A DNA stretch of 64,000 nucleotides from ZC4RG35 sp040878345 (GCA_040878345.1 JBBDML010000004.1:1-64000), one strand, 5' to 3'. Shown: positions 14,174 through 23,067, counted from the first letter of the stretch. The notes: generated by a model not told the origin, from the letters alone. Made by a program: numbers and translations.

Positions 14174-15898
14174 TTACGCGGGGTCACGCGGCCAGATCTG
14201 GGCCACTCGCTCTGCCAGTTCCTGTTGATGCTCCCTGATAGCGTCCGGCGACCAGCTGGCCGGGTGGTCGGTCGACCGCATCGCCGCCAGAGCCTGGCGA
14301 GTAGTCTGGAACTCGGACTGCTCCATCGCGGCCAACTTGCCGTCCCAACCAAGGGAGCGAAACGCTGTCGCCTCCCCTCGCCCTACCAACACGAAGTTAC
14401 CAACGCGTTTCGCCCATTGATCAACTTCATCGGGGTCGAACAGGTGCCAAGCCGGATCATCCGTAGCGGTTGGGAGAACAGGTGCAATGGTGATCTCGGC
14501 GTCTTCTTCATTGCTGATGAGTGCCGGTTCTTGGACACCCGACATCTCGCGCTCGATGGCAGACAAGACGTATCGCCCGATGGCTGTACGTGACTCGCGC
14601 CGCTGTTCAAACGCCTGAGTGAAGGCCTCGTCAGTGGGAATGATCCTTCCCAGAATCTGGCGTACATCTTCTACACCTTGAGCATCTCCCTGACGGACAG
14701 CAACGGCTGCATCGCTGTAGTACCGCTCAGTAGTCCCGCCACCTATGCCGCCAACAATCAGGCCGCGCACCGCCCATGAAACGAGGGACTTCACGAGCCG
14801 TACTAACTCGTCTTCGGTAAAGAGCTGCATCGTTGCCAACTGCAAGGGTCGGAACTGCTCCAGGCGAAGCCGTCCCAGAGTCTCAACGGCCGCGACTGAG
14901 TCGGGATTCCTGTCAGACCAGAAAGGATGCGAGGAATCCAAAAGCGCCGTGTACAGCCCAGCGGCCTGCGCAAGCTCGCCAGCTAAGCGAACGGCTTGGC
15001 CGGACGATCTCACGGAAGCACGAAGGCTTCGATAGAGTTCGCGTTCTCTTGTAGCTCCTTGAACCGAACTCCAATAATGACGAAGGAAGGTCACGAAAGT
15101 CTGGTCCTCTGTCGGCACCTCAAGCAACTCGACCGCCAGTGCCCACTGTCGTTGCACACCTTCGATCTCATCGTGAGCCAAGCCGAATAGATAGTTCTTG
15201 AGCAGATCGGCGATCGTGAGATCAAGCCCTCGGTCATTGAGCGTCTCGAAGATGAGGAAGGCGTCGGCGTCGGTCGGAACTTCCACGACGATGACTCGCA
15301 CAGCTTGCTCCAAGAACTCCGCCCATCGAAAGAGGGCTTCGTCCCAATTCGCACCTGCTACCTCTATCTCGTCGGCGACCTTATCGCTTAGGAATCGAAA
15401 GGCACTCAGGATGCGCTCGTGTGATGGGTGTGTTGGCTCAGGTTGGCCATCTGGGTGAGCGATTACGGCCGCTCCGAAGAACTCGGCATCAATCGAGTTC
15501 AGTCGCAGGCGAGGCTCCAACTCAGCCGTCCGCAGAGCTCGCGAAGCGACATAGTCGCGCTCGATCACAGCAGCGCGATCCTCGTCTTCAGACGCAAGAA
15601 AGGCATTTCGAATGGCTGCCAACAACATGGTCGCCGTCGCCAACCGCTGCTGCCCGTCAATGATCGTCCACGTGCGATTCTGGCCTGGGGTGAGGACAAC
15701 GGTCCCTAGGAAATAGTCTGGTTCGGGATTGCTCAGGGCAGAGCGCAGATCCGACCAGAACTGTTCCACTTCGGGCATTCCCCACGAGAAGGACCGCTGA
15801 TACACCGGCACGGCGAGCTGTCGGTCCCGCAGTATGTGTCCGATCCCGTCAAGTTCCGTTCGGATCGGGGCTGCCGGGATCTCTTGAGTCTTGGTCAC
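14174..15898 (-). CDS. DUF262/DUF1524 (GmrSD-like) protein, HNH site degenerate
   Basis: A 574-aa protein from GTG 15898, with AAGGA upstream. The N-terminal DUF262 ParB-like NTPase part has VPVYQRSFSW (30-39), IIDGQQRL (79-86) and FETLNDRGLDL (217-227). The C-terminal DUF1524 part is recognisable by WAKRVGNFVLVG near 495 and the last helix QQELAERVAQIW. In active members the nuclease strand reads EHxxP; here it is IAPVLP (471-476), with Pro473 where the histidine belongs, and the later Asn is also missing. GmrSD-type proteins restrict modified phage DNA. This copy may bind but not cut, or rely on another residue. Confidence 0.8.
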   Translation of the reverse strand: MTKTQEIPAAPIRTELDGIGHILRDRQLAVPVYQRSFSWGMPEVEQFWSDLRSALSNPEPDYFLGTVVLTPGQNRTWTIIDGQQRLATATMLLAAIRNAFLASEDEDRAAVIERDYVASRALRTAELEPRLRLNSIDAEFFGAAVIAHPDGQPEPTHPSHERILSAFRFLSDKVADEIEVAGANWDEALFRWAEFLEQAVRVIVVEVPTDADAFLIFETLNDRGLDLTIADLLKNYLFGLAHDEIEGVQRQWALAVELLEVPTEDQTFVTFLRHYWSSVQGATRERELYRSLRASVRSSGQAVRLAGELAQAAGLYTALLDSSHPFWSDRNPDSVAAVETLGRLRLEQFRPLQLATMQLFTEDELVRLVKSLVSWAVRGLIVGGIGGGTTERYYSDAAVAVRQGDAQGVEDVRQILGRIIPTDEAFTQAFEQRRESRTAIGRYVLSAIEREMSGVQEPALISNEEDAEITIAPVLPTATDDPAWHLFDPDEVDQWAKRVGNFVLVGRGEATAFRSLGWDGKLAAMEQSEFQTTRQALAAMRSTDHPASWSPDAIREHQQELAERVAQIWPRDPA

Positions 15899-16250
15899 TG
15901 TGGGAGTCCTTAACTGAAGCTTGTTCTCATCTCCTCAGCCCGACGCGGGCCGAGGAGACTCGCGACATCAGGGCTGACCGAGAAGCTCAGCGGACAAACC
16001 CCGAACACACTCGAAGTCTACCTAGAGGTCCCCGAGGCTTTACAACCGCCGGCTGAAAGTCGAAGGAGTCGTCTCAGAGATCAGGCGCAGCTGTCATCGG
16101 ATTAACGATCCGCAACAGCCCGAGTCCACATGGAGTCCACAAGAGGATAAGAAACGACCCGAAACGGCGCGAACTGATGAGAGCCGAAAACCCAGGTCAC
16201 GCAAGGGAATTTCGCAGATCGCAGATGTAACCAGAACCCTCCGTCCATCT
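15899..16250. other. Right end of the element, no gene supported
   Basis: This stretch holds the upstream region of the DUF262 operon and the right attachment region. I find no gene with a credible start. A minus-strand frame crossing the att repeat is the common tRNA-derived false call. Confidence 0.5.
16124..16140 (+). repeat. GTCCAC pair, right copy
   Basis: GTCCAC at 16124 and 16135, 11 bp apart and in the same orientation as the arrays at 3773 and 4749. It lies about 110 bp inside attR. Confidence 0.45.
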
Positions 16251-16293
16251 CTGATAAGGATGAGGTCCGTGGTTCAAGTCCACGTGGGCCCAC
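16251..16293 (+). repeat. attR: 43-bp copy of tRNA-Ile 3' end
   Basis: Exact copy of 3667-3709. The 5' half of a tRNA is absent, so this is an attachment site and not a working tRNA gene. Confidence 0.92.
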
Positions 16294-16334
16294 TTACCTT
16301 GACCCTCAGCCCGACGGCAGGAATTGCCCTTTCA

Positions 16335-17063
16335 TCACGATTCGAGCGACGGCTGCAGCCCGTCGGCAGCGGCCAGTGGTTCCAAACGCCGCTGTGATCG
16401 CTGCGACACGAATAACGCCGCCAGGGCAAGACCTATCGCCAGGCCCGACACCAGCGGGACCCAGATGCGATCTGAGGTGCGCTCCACCGGGACCGTCACG
16501 ATCGCCGGTTCACCGGGCGTGTCGTCCGCTGTCGTCATCTGCACTTCGAGCATTCCCTCCATTGAAGCCTGGGCGACCATGAGGCTTCCGATCGCCAGGG
16601 TGTTACGGTCGAGCGCCTCGATCACTTCCTGGTCGTCCTCTGCCACGGCTTCCTTGATGGCGTCCATGTTGATCGCTGCGGATACGGGCAGCGGCTCTGC
16701 CTCGCCCACTAGGAGGACACCGGCCATGCCCTGTCCATCGGCCGTGCCGTGCAATGAGCAGAACACCTCGTACACCCCGGGCTCGTCGATCGTGAGCTCA
16801 AAGGTCTCGCCCGGCTGGACCTGCCCGCTGTCAAACGTGCCGTCGACGGCGGTAAAGGTGTGAGCCATCGCACCGTCGTTACTGATAAGCAGAGCGGTAT
16901 TGGCGGGAGCGAAATGGGCCGTTCCGTTGAAGCACGAATCCAGCATGGAGAGGGTGGTGCCCGTGGCGAATCCGGGGCACAAGGAGATATCGCCACCTCC
17001 CCCAGCCGTTGCCACTCCGGGAAACAGCAACAACAACGCAACAGTCACGAGCATCCTTCTCAT
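16335..17063 (-). CDS. Membrane-anchored cupredoxin-domain protein
   Basis: A 242-aa exported protein; ATG 17063 has GGAGG upstream, and a longer frame does not. The signal peptide is MRRMLVTVALLLLFPGVATA. The cupredoxin domain (about 25-120) has type-1 copper ligands in the usual order: His in AHTF, Cys and His in FCSLHG, and Met in GMAG. A linker with coiled-coil character follows, then a C-terminal membrane helix WVPLVSGLAIGLALAALFV and a basic cytoplasmic tail. It would carry electrons or copper at the outer face of the membrane. Divergent from the ECF sigma operon. Confidence 0.85.
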   Translation of the reverse strand: MRRMLVTVALLLLFPGVATAGGGGDISLCPGFATGTTLSMLDSCFNGTAHFAPANTALLISNDGAMAHTFTAVDGTFDSGQVQPGETFELTIDEPGVYEVFCSLHGTADGQGMAGVLLVGEAEPLPVSAAINMDAIKEAVAEDDQEVIEALDRNTLAIGSLMVAQASMEGMLEVQMTTADDTPGEPAIVTVPVERTSDRIWVPLVSGLAIGLALAALFVSQRSQRRLEPLAAADGLQPSLES

Positions 17064-17308
17064 CTGAGCACCTCCATGCCATCTGTCGCGAGTGGAGACG
17101 TCACCGACTCGGCGATCGTTCAATCACCACTTCTGTACAACTTCGTCCAGAAAGTGGTTCCACGCCGCCTTCCTGGGACAAAAGACACTGAACTATCAGG
17201 GCGCCGAAGTCGTCTCTTCAAAGGAGTGCTCCTGGACGAGGAGAGAGATGACCGCGGACCTGTGTCCGGGCTACGTAGTTTCCGGTTTCCGTTGGAGGAG
17301 CGTGGCCC

Positions 17309-17848
17309 TTGTACGAGCCCGATCCCGAGTTGATTCGTGCCGCCGGCGCCGGCGACACGGCCGCCTTCGAGGAGTTGGTGCGTGCCTACCAATCACACGT
17401 GTGGCGCTTCCTGCGCCATCTCCTGGGAGATCCCGCACTGGCGGAAGACATAACGCAGGAGACCTTCGTTCGGGTCTACCGCAAGCTGGAAACATTCCGA
17501 TTCCGATCCAAGTTCTCGACCTGGGTGTTCTCTGTGGCGCGAAACGCGGGGATAGATGCGCTGCGCTCCCGGCAGCGTCGGGAGCAGCTCCTCACCGTGG
17601 TGGCTCAGAGAACCAGGGACTCGGTTGCCGGCATCGAGCTGGGTTTGGAGATCGAAGCGGCCCTGCAGAGCCTCAGCCCCAAGCTTCGGGAAGCGTTCGT
17701 GATGATTGAGGCGTTGGGGCTCACCTACCGCGAAGCGGGCGGGGCCCTGGGTGTGGCCGAAGGGACCGTCAAGAGCCGGGTGTTCCACGCCCGCGAGCAA
17801 CTCGTCGTGTGGATGAGCGCCGGGGAAGGGACCGCCGATGAGACCTGA
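17309..17848 (+). CDS. ECF sigma factor
   Basis: A 179-aa sigma-70 family protein, TTG start at 17309 set by GGAGG ~10 bp upstream. Region 2 spans about 12-80 (AEDITQETFVRVYRKLETFR and STWVFSVARNAGIDALR). Region 4 spans about 115-165 (LGLTYREAGGALGVAEGTVK, then SRVFHAREQL). Its end overlaps the start of the anti-sigma gene by 11 bp, the usual arrangement for a sigma held by its cognate anti-sigma factor. Confidence 0.93.
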   Translation: MYEPDPELIRAAGAGDTAAFEELVRAYQSHVWRFLRHLLGDPALAEDITQETFVRVYRKLETFRFRSKFSTWVFSVARNAGIDALRSRQRREQLLTVVAQRTRDSVAGIELGLEIEAALQSLSPKLREAFVMIEALGLTYREAGGALGVAEGTVKSRVFHAREQLVVWMSAGEGTADET

Positions 17849-19658
17849 CGAGCTCCGCGAGGTCCTTTCCCGCTATTTCGACGGCGAGCTCCCCCCAGAG
17901 GACAACGCCGAGATCGATGGGCTTCTCGCGTCCTCCGAAGAGGCCCGGGACTACCTGACCCAGTTGCGCGAGCTGCGGAATCATCTCCGCTCGGAACCAA
18001 CCGACGCGAGCCCCGACGTGACAGGACGCGTCCTGGCTGCAATTGCAGGAAAGAGAGCTCGGCAGCCGGCCCGCAGACTGAGGGTCGCCGCGGCGTTCGT
18101 CGCCGGAATCGTCGGCGGCATGGTGTTCATAGGCCTAGCACTCCGCCAGCCGGCACCGGTGGCAGCGGCCGATATCCCAGAACGGGTGCTCGCCGCCCAG
18201 AGCCACGTGACGTCACTGAGCGCTCGGCTCCAGATCGTGGAGCGGGGATGGCACCCCGATGTCCCCGAGCGCACGTTCACGGGCAACATCTACTACCAAG
18301 CACCGGAAACGCTTTGGGTCGAGATCCGGGACGACACCGCCTACCCATCGAGCAGTTGGATGCCCAACCACAGCCGGTTTGTCGTCGACGAGGACACCGC
18401 ATGGAGCCAATCGGTTGCCGCCTGCCCCACCGAGGCCCTTCCCGGCTGCACACCATCGGAGACAAGGGTGATGGTGATGACGGACAGGGAGCCGTTCCCT
18501 GACGCCTCTCCCGCGCCACTCGATCTGATCGTCCCTGTGGCCGGTTTCAGCCGGGCCGGCGAGCCCCGCTTGCTCGGCTTCAGGGACATCGACGGGCGTC
18601 GGGCGGTTGGGGTGGTGGTGACTGCCGCCCAGGTGGCTGCACTACTCGATGGTCTGACAACCGTCGGCAACTGGCGGGACGTGCATCCAACCGATCGCGT
18701 CGAGCTGTGGCTCGACCAGGAAGCGCTCGTGCCCCTTGCCTTCTCCGCTTTTCCGGCTGACACGTCGGATCGGATGCTGTGGGCGATCCGCCACGGCTAC
18801 CACGACTCGCCCGATGTCCCCATTCTAGAGATGACCTGGACCGAGGTCTCTATTGGCGACACCGAACCTGTCGACCTCCCGAGCCCCCCGGAGGACGAAC
18901 GGGCTGTCAGCTCCGGCTTCAGCGACCGCCAACTGACCGACCTCGTCGCCCTCACCACGACACAGCTCCCGGAAGGGATGACGGTGCACCGCTCCGGGAC
19001 CATCGACACCGAATCCGGGACTGCAGTCTCCGTCGCCAGTTGGAGCGATGGACGCGCATGGCTCAAAGTGCGGTGGACCCAGGACTGGCAGGCGACCCGC
19101 CTATTCGGCGACCTCGGGGCCCTGGTGCGCGAAGTCCCGATCGGCTCCGGCATCGGTTATGTCAACGAGCACGGGGACCGGATCGCCCTGCACGGCGACG
19201 GCATCGACCTGGTTCTGGTCGGGAGCCTTCCCACGGAGGCCCTCCTCTCTATAGCAGAGAGCATGGACGTCACAGGTCGTCCGGTCCCACAGACCTGGGC
19301 CGAGGCAGCCAGCTCTAGTGTGGACGATGCTCGGTCTGCCGTGGACGGCCTGCTGCTCCCGGTCGACCTAGAAGGCTTCGGAGCTCCGGCCATCCATGTC
19401 GACACCGGGATCGCCTTCCTCTCCTATGCGGGACCCGGCAACCGCGCCTTCCTCCTGACACAGGCTGTCGACAACGAGCTCTCACCCCCCCTCGAAGCCA
19501 ATGTGCGAGGTGTCACCGTACGCGGCATCGATGGTCGTTACAGCCCGGACCGTGGCGTCCTGGAATGGGTCGAGGGGGATCTGACCATCGGGCTGACCAG
19601 CACCACGTTGTCTCTTGACGAGCTGGTTGGCATCGCTGAATCGTTGAGCGATCGGTGA
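17838..19658 (+). CDS. Membrane anti-sigma factor with large extracellular domain
   Basis: A 606-aa protein. The first ~55 residues form an anti-sigma domain (YFDGELPPEDNAEIDGLLAS), but without the His-Cys-Cys zinc ligands of many family members. A membrane helix follows near 80-100 (AAFVAGIVGGMVFIGLAL). The rest is outside the cell and begins like a LolA/RseB-type lipoprotein-binding fold (ERVLAAQSHVTSLSARLQIV, then GNIYYQAPETLWVEIRDD). The sigma would be released when the outer domain senses a signal. The size of the outer part (about 500 aa) is unusual. Confidence 0.8.
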   Translation: MRPDELREVLSRYFDGELPPEDNAEIDGLLASSEEARDYLTQLRELRNHLRSEPTDASPDVTGRVLAAIAGKRARQPARRLRVAAAFVAGIVGGMVFIGLALRQPAPVAAADIPERVLAAQSHVTSLSARLQIVERGWHPDVPERTFTGNIYYQAPETLWVEIRDDTAYPSSSWMPNHSRFVVDEDTAWSQSVAACPTEALPGCTPSETRVMVMTDREPFPDASPAPLDLIVPVAGFSRAGEPRLLGFRDIDGRRAVGVVVTAAQVAALLDGLTTVGNWRDVHPTDRVELWLDQEALVPLAFSAFPADTSDRMLWAIRHGYHDSPDVPILEMTWTEVSIGDTEPVDLPSPPEDERAVSSGFSDRQLTDLVALTTTQLPEGMTVHRSGTIDTESGTAVSVASWSDGRAWLKVRWTQDWQATRLFGDLGALVREVPIGSGIGYVNEHGDRIALHGDGIDLVLVGSLPTEALLSIAESMDVTGRPVPQTWAEAASSSVDDARSAVDGLLLPVDLEGFGAPAIHVDTGIAFLSYAGPGNRAFLLTQAVDNELSPPLEANVRGVTVRGIDGRYSPDRGVLEWVEGDLTIGLTSTTLSLDELVGIAESLSDR

Positions 19659-20881
19659 AGCGGTTCGCCATCGCCGCGGTGAGTCTTCTGGCGGGTGTCG
19701 TCGTCGGCGCAGCGCTCATGCTCGCAACCCAGAGTCTCTCCTCGGAGCGTGGAACCACCGCCTCTGCCCCCACCGCTACCGTGCCGGGCGCGACCCCGAC
19801 CACGCAGGACGAGCCGGTGCCGAGCATCACCAGGGTGGCCCCACCGGTCTCGGACCAGGTCCTCGTGGTCTGGACGCCAGGCGGCCTCCCGGAGGCATTT
19901 GCCGACCGGCTTGCCGCCCTGCCTGGCGTGACCGCGGTGACGACAGTTCGCAGCGATTTGGTTCATCTGGCCGAATCACAAGGCGCCGACGGCGAAATCG
20001 TCGACAAGCCGGCAGACGGCATGGTCATACCGCTCGAGATGATGGCGTTCGACCCGGCCACTTATCCGGCGTTCCTTCCCCGGCAAGACTCGAACGCTTT
20101 CGCCAATCTGGCGGTAGGGCAGGTAATCCTTGGCTCCACCTCCGCCCAGCTCCGCCGTCTCGGACCGGGCGCTGTGCTCACGTTCGAAGACGGATCCTCA
20201 CTCACTGTCGCCGCAGTCGTAGATGATGTCCTAATTGGAGCTGCCGAAGCGGCGTTGCAGGTGACAGAGGCCGATGTGGTAGGGGTGGCGGTGGAGCGCT
20301 ACCTCCTGATCCGCTACTCGGGTGAGCGCGGCGAGCTCGAAGGCTCCATCCGCGAAGAGCTGCCCGCCGGACTGGCCGTCCGCATCCGGGCACCGGGCGA
20401 GACACCCGTGCTCCGGCATGGAGACGCCGTGTTGCCCCAGGTGTTCATCAAGGAGCAGTTCGGGGAGTTCGCATACCGACCTGGCGAGGATCTCACGTTC
20501 GAACTCGAAGCGGAATGGGTCGACGCCAATATCGTCACGTCCCAGGTTCCCATGCTCGGCGAGGTGAAGTGTCACCGAATCCTGCTCCCCTCGCTCATGG
20601 GAGCCATGGAGGAGATCGAAAGGCGCAACCTCGGCTTTCTCATCGATCCAGACGGGTTTCTCGGATGCTTCAACCCCCGCTACATAGCTAACGGCAAAGG
20701 AATCTCACGCCACGCCTGGGGTGCGGCCGTCGACATCAACATCGGATCCAACCCCGAAGGACTCGAATCGATCCAGGACCCGAGACTGATCGAAATCATG
20801 GAACAGTGGGGATTCACCTCGGGAGACGACTGGCTCATCCCTGATCCGGGCCATTTCGAGTATTTGCGGCCGGCACCGTGA
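19655..20881 (+). CDS. Secreted or anchored M15-family peptidase (D-Ala-D-Ala type)
   Basis: A 408-aa protein from GTG 19655 (GTGA overlap with the anti-sigma gene). It has an N-terminal signal anchor (AIAAVSLLAGVVVGAALML), a Thr/Pro-rich linker, a middle region of unknown fold and a C-terminal M15 peptidase domain. The zinc-site pattern is visible: His and Asp in SRHAWGAAVDIN, and the last His in DPGHFEYL. It should cut peptidoglycan peptide bonds. Being third in the sigma operon suggests a cell-envelope stress regulon. Confidence 0.8.
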   Translation: MKRFAIAAVSLLAGVVVGAALMLATQSLSSERGTTASAPTATVPGATPTTQDEPVPSITRVAPPVSDQVLVVWTPGGLPEAFADRLAALPGVTAVTTVRSDLVHLAESQGADGEIVDKPADGMVIPLEMMAFDPATYPAFLPRQDSNAFANLAVGQVILGSTSAQLRRLGPGAVLTFEDGSSLTVAAVVDDVLIGAAEAALQVTEADVVGVAVERYLLIRYSGERGELEGSIREELPAGLAVRIRAPGETPVLRHGDAVLPQVFIKEQFGEFAYRPGEDLTFELEAEWVDANIVTSQVPMLGEVKCHRILLPSLMGAMEEIERRNLGFLIDPDGFLGCFNPRYIANGKGISRHAWGAAVDINIGSNPEGLESIQDPRLIEIMEQWGFTSGDDWLIPDPGHFEYLRPAP

Positions 20882-20895
20882 TCGGTGACCCTCCC

Positions 20896-20934
20896 TTGCC
20901 CTCCTGGGCACGAAACGATACTGTCTCGTTTCGT
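20896..20934 (+). promoter_or_regulatory. Promoter with overlapping palindromic operator for the MFS/TetR operon
   Basis: TTGCCC (20896-20901) and TACTGT (20919-20924) are 17 bp apart. The 25-bp palindrome at 20910-20934 has arms ACGAAACGA and TCGTTTCGT and covers the -10. This is the typical layout for a TetR repressor site ahead of the exporter it controls; the regulator gene is at 22475. Confidence 0.6.
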
Positions 20935-20961
20935 ATATCGACCTGATCACAGGAGGCAGCA

Positions 20962-22491
20962 ATGGACACAGACACCATCCACCGACGGCGATGGCTGACC
21001 CTCCTCGTGTTATCGCTGAGCCTGGTGATCATCGGCCTCGACAACACCATCCTCAACGTCGCCCTACCCACCCTGGTGCGGGAGTTGGGGGCCACGGCCA
21101 GCCAACTGCAGTGGATGGTGGACAGTTACATCCTCGTCTTCGCCGGTCTCTTGCTCACCATGGGCGCCCTCGGTGACCGGTTCGGGAGGAAACTGGCCCT
21201 CAACGCGGGACTGATCATCTTCGGGCTGAGCTCGGTGGTGGCCGCCATGGCCGACACCGCCACCGGTCTCATCGTCGCCCGAGCCGTGATGGGTATCGGG
21301 GGGGCGCTGATCATGCCCTCGACGCTGTCGATCATCACCAACATCTTCGAGGGTGTCGAACGGGGCCGGGCCATCGCGGCGTGGGCGGCGGTCGCCGGTC
21401 TTGGCATCATCCTCGGCCCGGTGCTTGGGGGATGGCTCCTCGAGAACTACTGGTGGGGCTCGATCTTCCTGATCAACGTGTTGGTGGTGGTGGTCGCGAT
21501 CGCGCTCGGGTGGTTCCTGGTCCCCGAGTCGAAGGATCCCGAGGCCACCCCATTGGATCCGGTGGGGGCGGTGCTCTCCATCGGTGGTCTGGTGGCCCTG
21601 GTGTACGCCATCATCGAGGCGCCATCGCGGGGTTGGACCGACTCGCTGGTCGTCGTCGGGTTCGGTGTGGCTCTGGCTCTCATAACCTTGTTCCTCTGGT
21701 GGGAGACCCGGACCGAGCATCCGATGCTCCGCCTCTCCTTCTTCGAGGATCCCCGGTTCAGCGCGGCGTCGATCGCCATCACCTTGGTGTTCTTCGCCAT
21801 GTTCGGAACGGTGTTCCTCAACACCCAGTATCTCCAGTTCGTGTTGGGGTTCACCCCCCTCGAGGCGGGCTTGAGGGTGATGCCGGTGGCCACTCTGATA
21901 ATCGCCGCCCCGCTGTCGGCCCGCCTCACCGAGCGGTTCGGGAGCAAGCTCGTCGTCACCACGGGGTTGTTGATCGTCGCCATCGCACTATCGGTGCTGG
22001 CCACCATCACCGTTGACACCGGCTACGGGAGAGTGGCTCTGGCCCTGGTGATCCTCGGTCTGGGGATGGGCACCACCATGGCCCCCGCCACCGACTCGAT
22101 CATGGGATCACTGCCACTGGCCAAGGCAGGGGTGGGCTCGGCGATGAACGACACCACACGTCAGATTGGAGGAGCGCTCGGCGTCGCCATCCTGGGAAGC
22201 ATCCTGGCCTCCTCGTACGCGTCGGCGATGGCCCCGGTGGTGGCGGGTCTCCCCGCCGAGGCGGCGAGCGTCGCCGGTGACTCCATCGGAGGGGCCATGG
22301 CTGTCGCCTCGCAGATAGGTGAGGCGGGAGCAGCCCTCGTCAAAGATGCGGGCGCCGCTTTCATCGGTGGGATGGAGTCGGCGGTGTGGGTGGCGGTCGG
22401 TGTCGCCCTGGTCGGAGCCGTGTCCACATGGCTGTTCCTCCCCGCCCGGGCCGCTGAGCCGGTGAGGCCCGCCCATGACCGAACGGCGTAG
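20962..22491 (+). CDS. MFS drug exporter, DHA2 (14-helix) family
   Basis: A 509-aa membrane protein; ATG 20962 follows AGGAGG. Family marks are GLDNTILNVALPTLVRELGA near 27 and the loop 2-3 motif GALGDRFGRK near 70, and about 14 hydrophobic helices are spread over the length. It would expel drugs or other hydrophobic compounds by proton antiport. The TetR gene overlaps its 3' end by 17 bp, and a palindromic operator covers the promoter. Confidence 0.92.
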   Translation: MDTDTIHRRRWLTLLVLSLSLVIIGLDNTILNVALPTLVRELGATASQLQWMVDSYILVFAGLLLTMGALGDRFGRKLALNAGLIIFGLSSVVAAMADTATGLIVARAVMGIGGALIMPSTLSIITNIFEGVERGRAIAAWAAVAGLGIILGPVLGGWLLENYWWGSIFLINVLVVVVAIALGWFLVPESKDPEATPLDPVGAVLSIGGLVALVYAIIEAPSRGWTDSLVVVGFGVALALITLFLWWETRTEHPMLRLSFFEDPRFSAASIAITLVFFAMFGTVFLNTQYLQFVLGFTPLEAGLRVMPVATLIIAAPLSARLTERFGSKLVVTTGLLIVAIALSVLATITVDTGYGRVALALVILGLGMGTTMAPATDSIMGSLPLAKAGVGSAMNDTTRQIGGALGVAILGSILASSYASAMAPVVAGLPAEAASVAGDSIGGAMAVASQIGEAGAALVKDAGAAFIGGMESAVWVAVGVALVGAVSTWLFLPARAAEPVRPAHDRTA

Positions 22492-23059
22492 CACCGGGCG
22501 CCCCCTCGACACCGCGGTCTCGGAGGCGATCGCCAAAGCGGTGGCCGGACTCCTCGCCGAGGTGGGCCTGGCCGGGATGAGCGTCGACTCGATCGCGGCC
22601 CGAGCCGGGGTGAGCAAGGCCAGCATCTATAGACGCTGGCCCTCGAAGGAGGACCTGGTTGTGGATGTGATCGCCAACCTGGTCGGCACCGAGGCCGTCG
22701 TCGCACCGAGTGGGGACCTGCGACACGACTTGATCCAACTCCTGACCCGGATCGAGGCCTTCTTCTCCGAGATCCAGGCAGGGGCGATCTTTCCCCACCT
22801 CGTCTCCGAGGTCCACAACGGGACCCCACTGGGGCGCCACTACGCCGAGGCGGTGATCCTGCCCCGAAGACGGCAGCTGGCCGGACTGCTGGAGGCAGCC
22901 CGGGACCGTGGCGACCTGCGACGGGACCTCGACATCGATCTCGCCGTCGACATGCTCACCGGCCCGGTGCTGCTCAAGAAGCTGATCGCACCGTTTCTCG
23001 ACAGCAGCCCGAACTGGAACGAGGAATTGGTCGATTCGCTGCTCAGAAGCTGGCGCTGA
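22475..23059 (+). CDS. TetR-family repressor
   Basis: A 194-aa protein. The N-terminal HTH is VDSIAARAGVSKASIYRRW (37-55), followed by PSKEDLVVDVIANL. The C-terminal helical domain (about 70-190) is the ligand-binding part. It overlaps the exporter gene by 17 bp, so it most likely represses the operon from the palindrome at 20910. Confidence 0.92.
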   Translation: MTERRSTGRPLDTAVSEAIAKAVAGLLAEVGLAGMSVDSIAARAGVSKASIYRRWPSKEDLVVDVIANLVGTEAVVAPSGDLRHDLIQLLTRIEAFFSEIQAGAIFPHLVSEVHNGTPLGRHYAEAVILPRRRQLAGLLEAARDRGDLRRDLDIDLAVDMLTGPVLLKKLIAPFLDSSPNWNEELVDSLLRSWR

Positions 23060-23067
23060 GCCAAGGT

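Larger units (their letters stand above)
3667..16293. mobile_element. ~12.6-kb integrative element in tRNA-Ile
   Basis: The two ends are an exact 43-bp direct repeat of the tRNA-Ile 3' part, the integrase gene lies near the tRNA side, an excisionase-like gene is next to it, and the content is accessory (restriction enzymes, DUF262 and GGDEF proteins, unknown genes). The DNA is visibly less GC-rich than the core genes on the right. I see no relaxase, FtsK-type or VirB4-type gene and no phage structural gene. It is therefore better called an integrative genomic island than a conjugative element or prophage; mobilisation would need help. Confidence 0.88.

Noticed and set aside
16251..16293. Second tRNA-Ile gene
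   Set aside because: Only the 3' half is present; it is the right attachment site.
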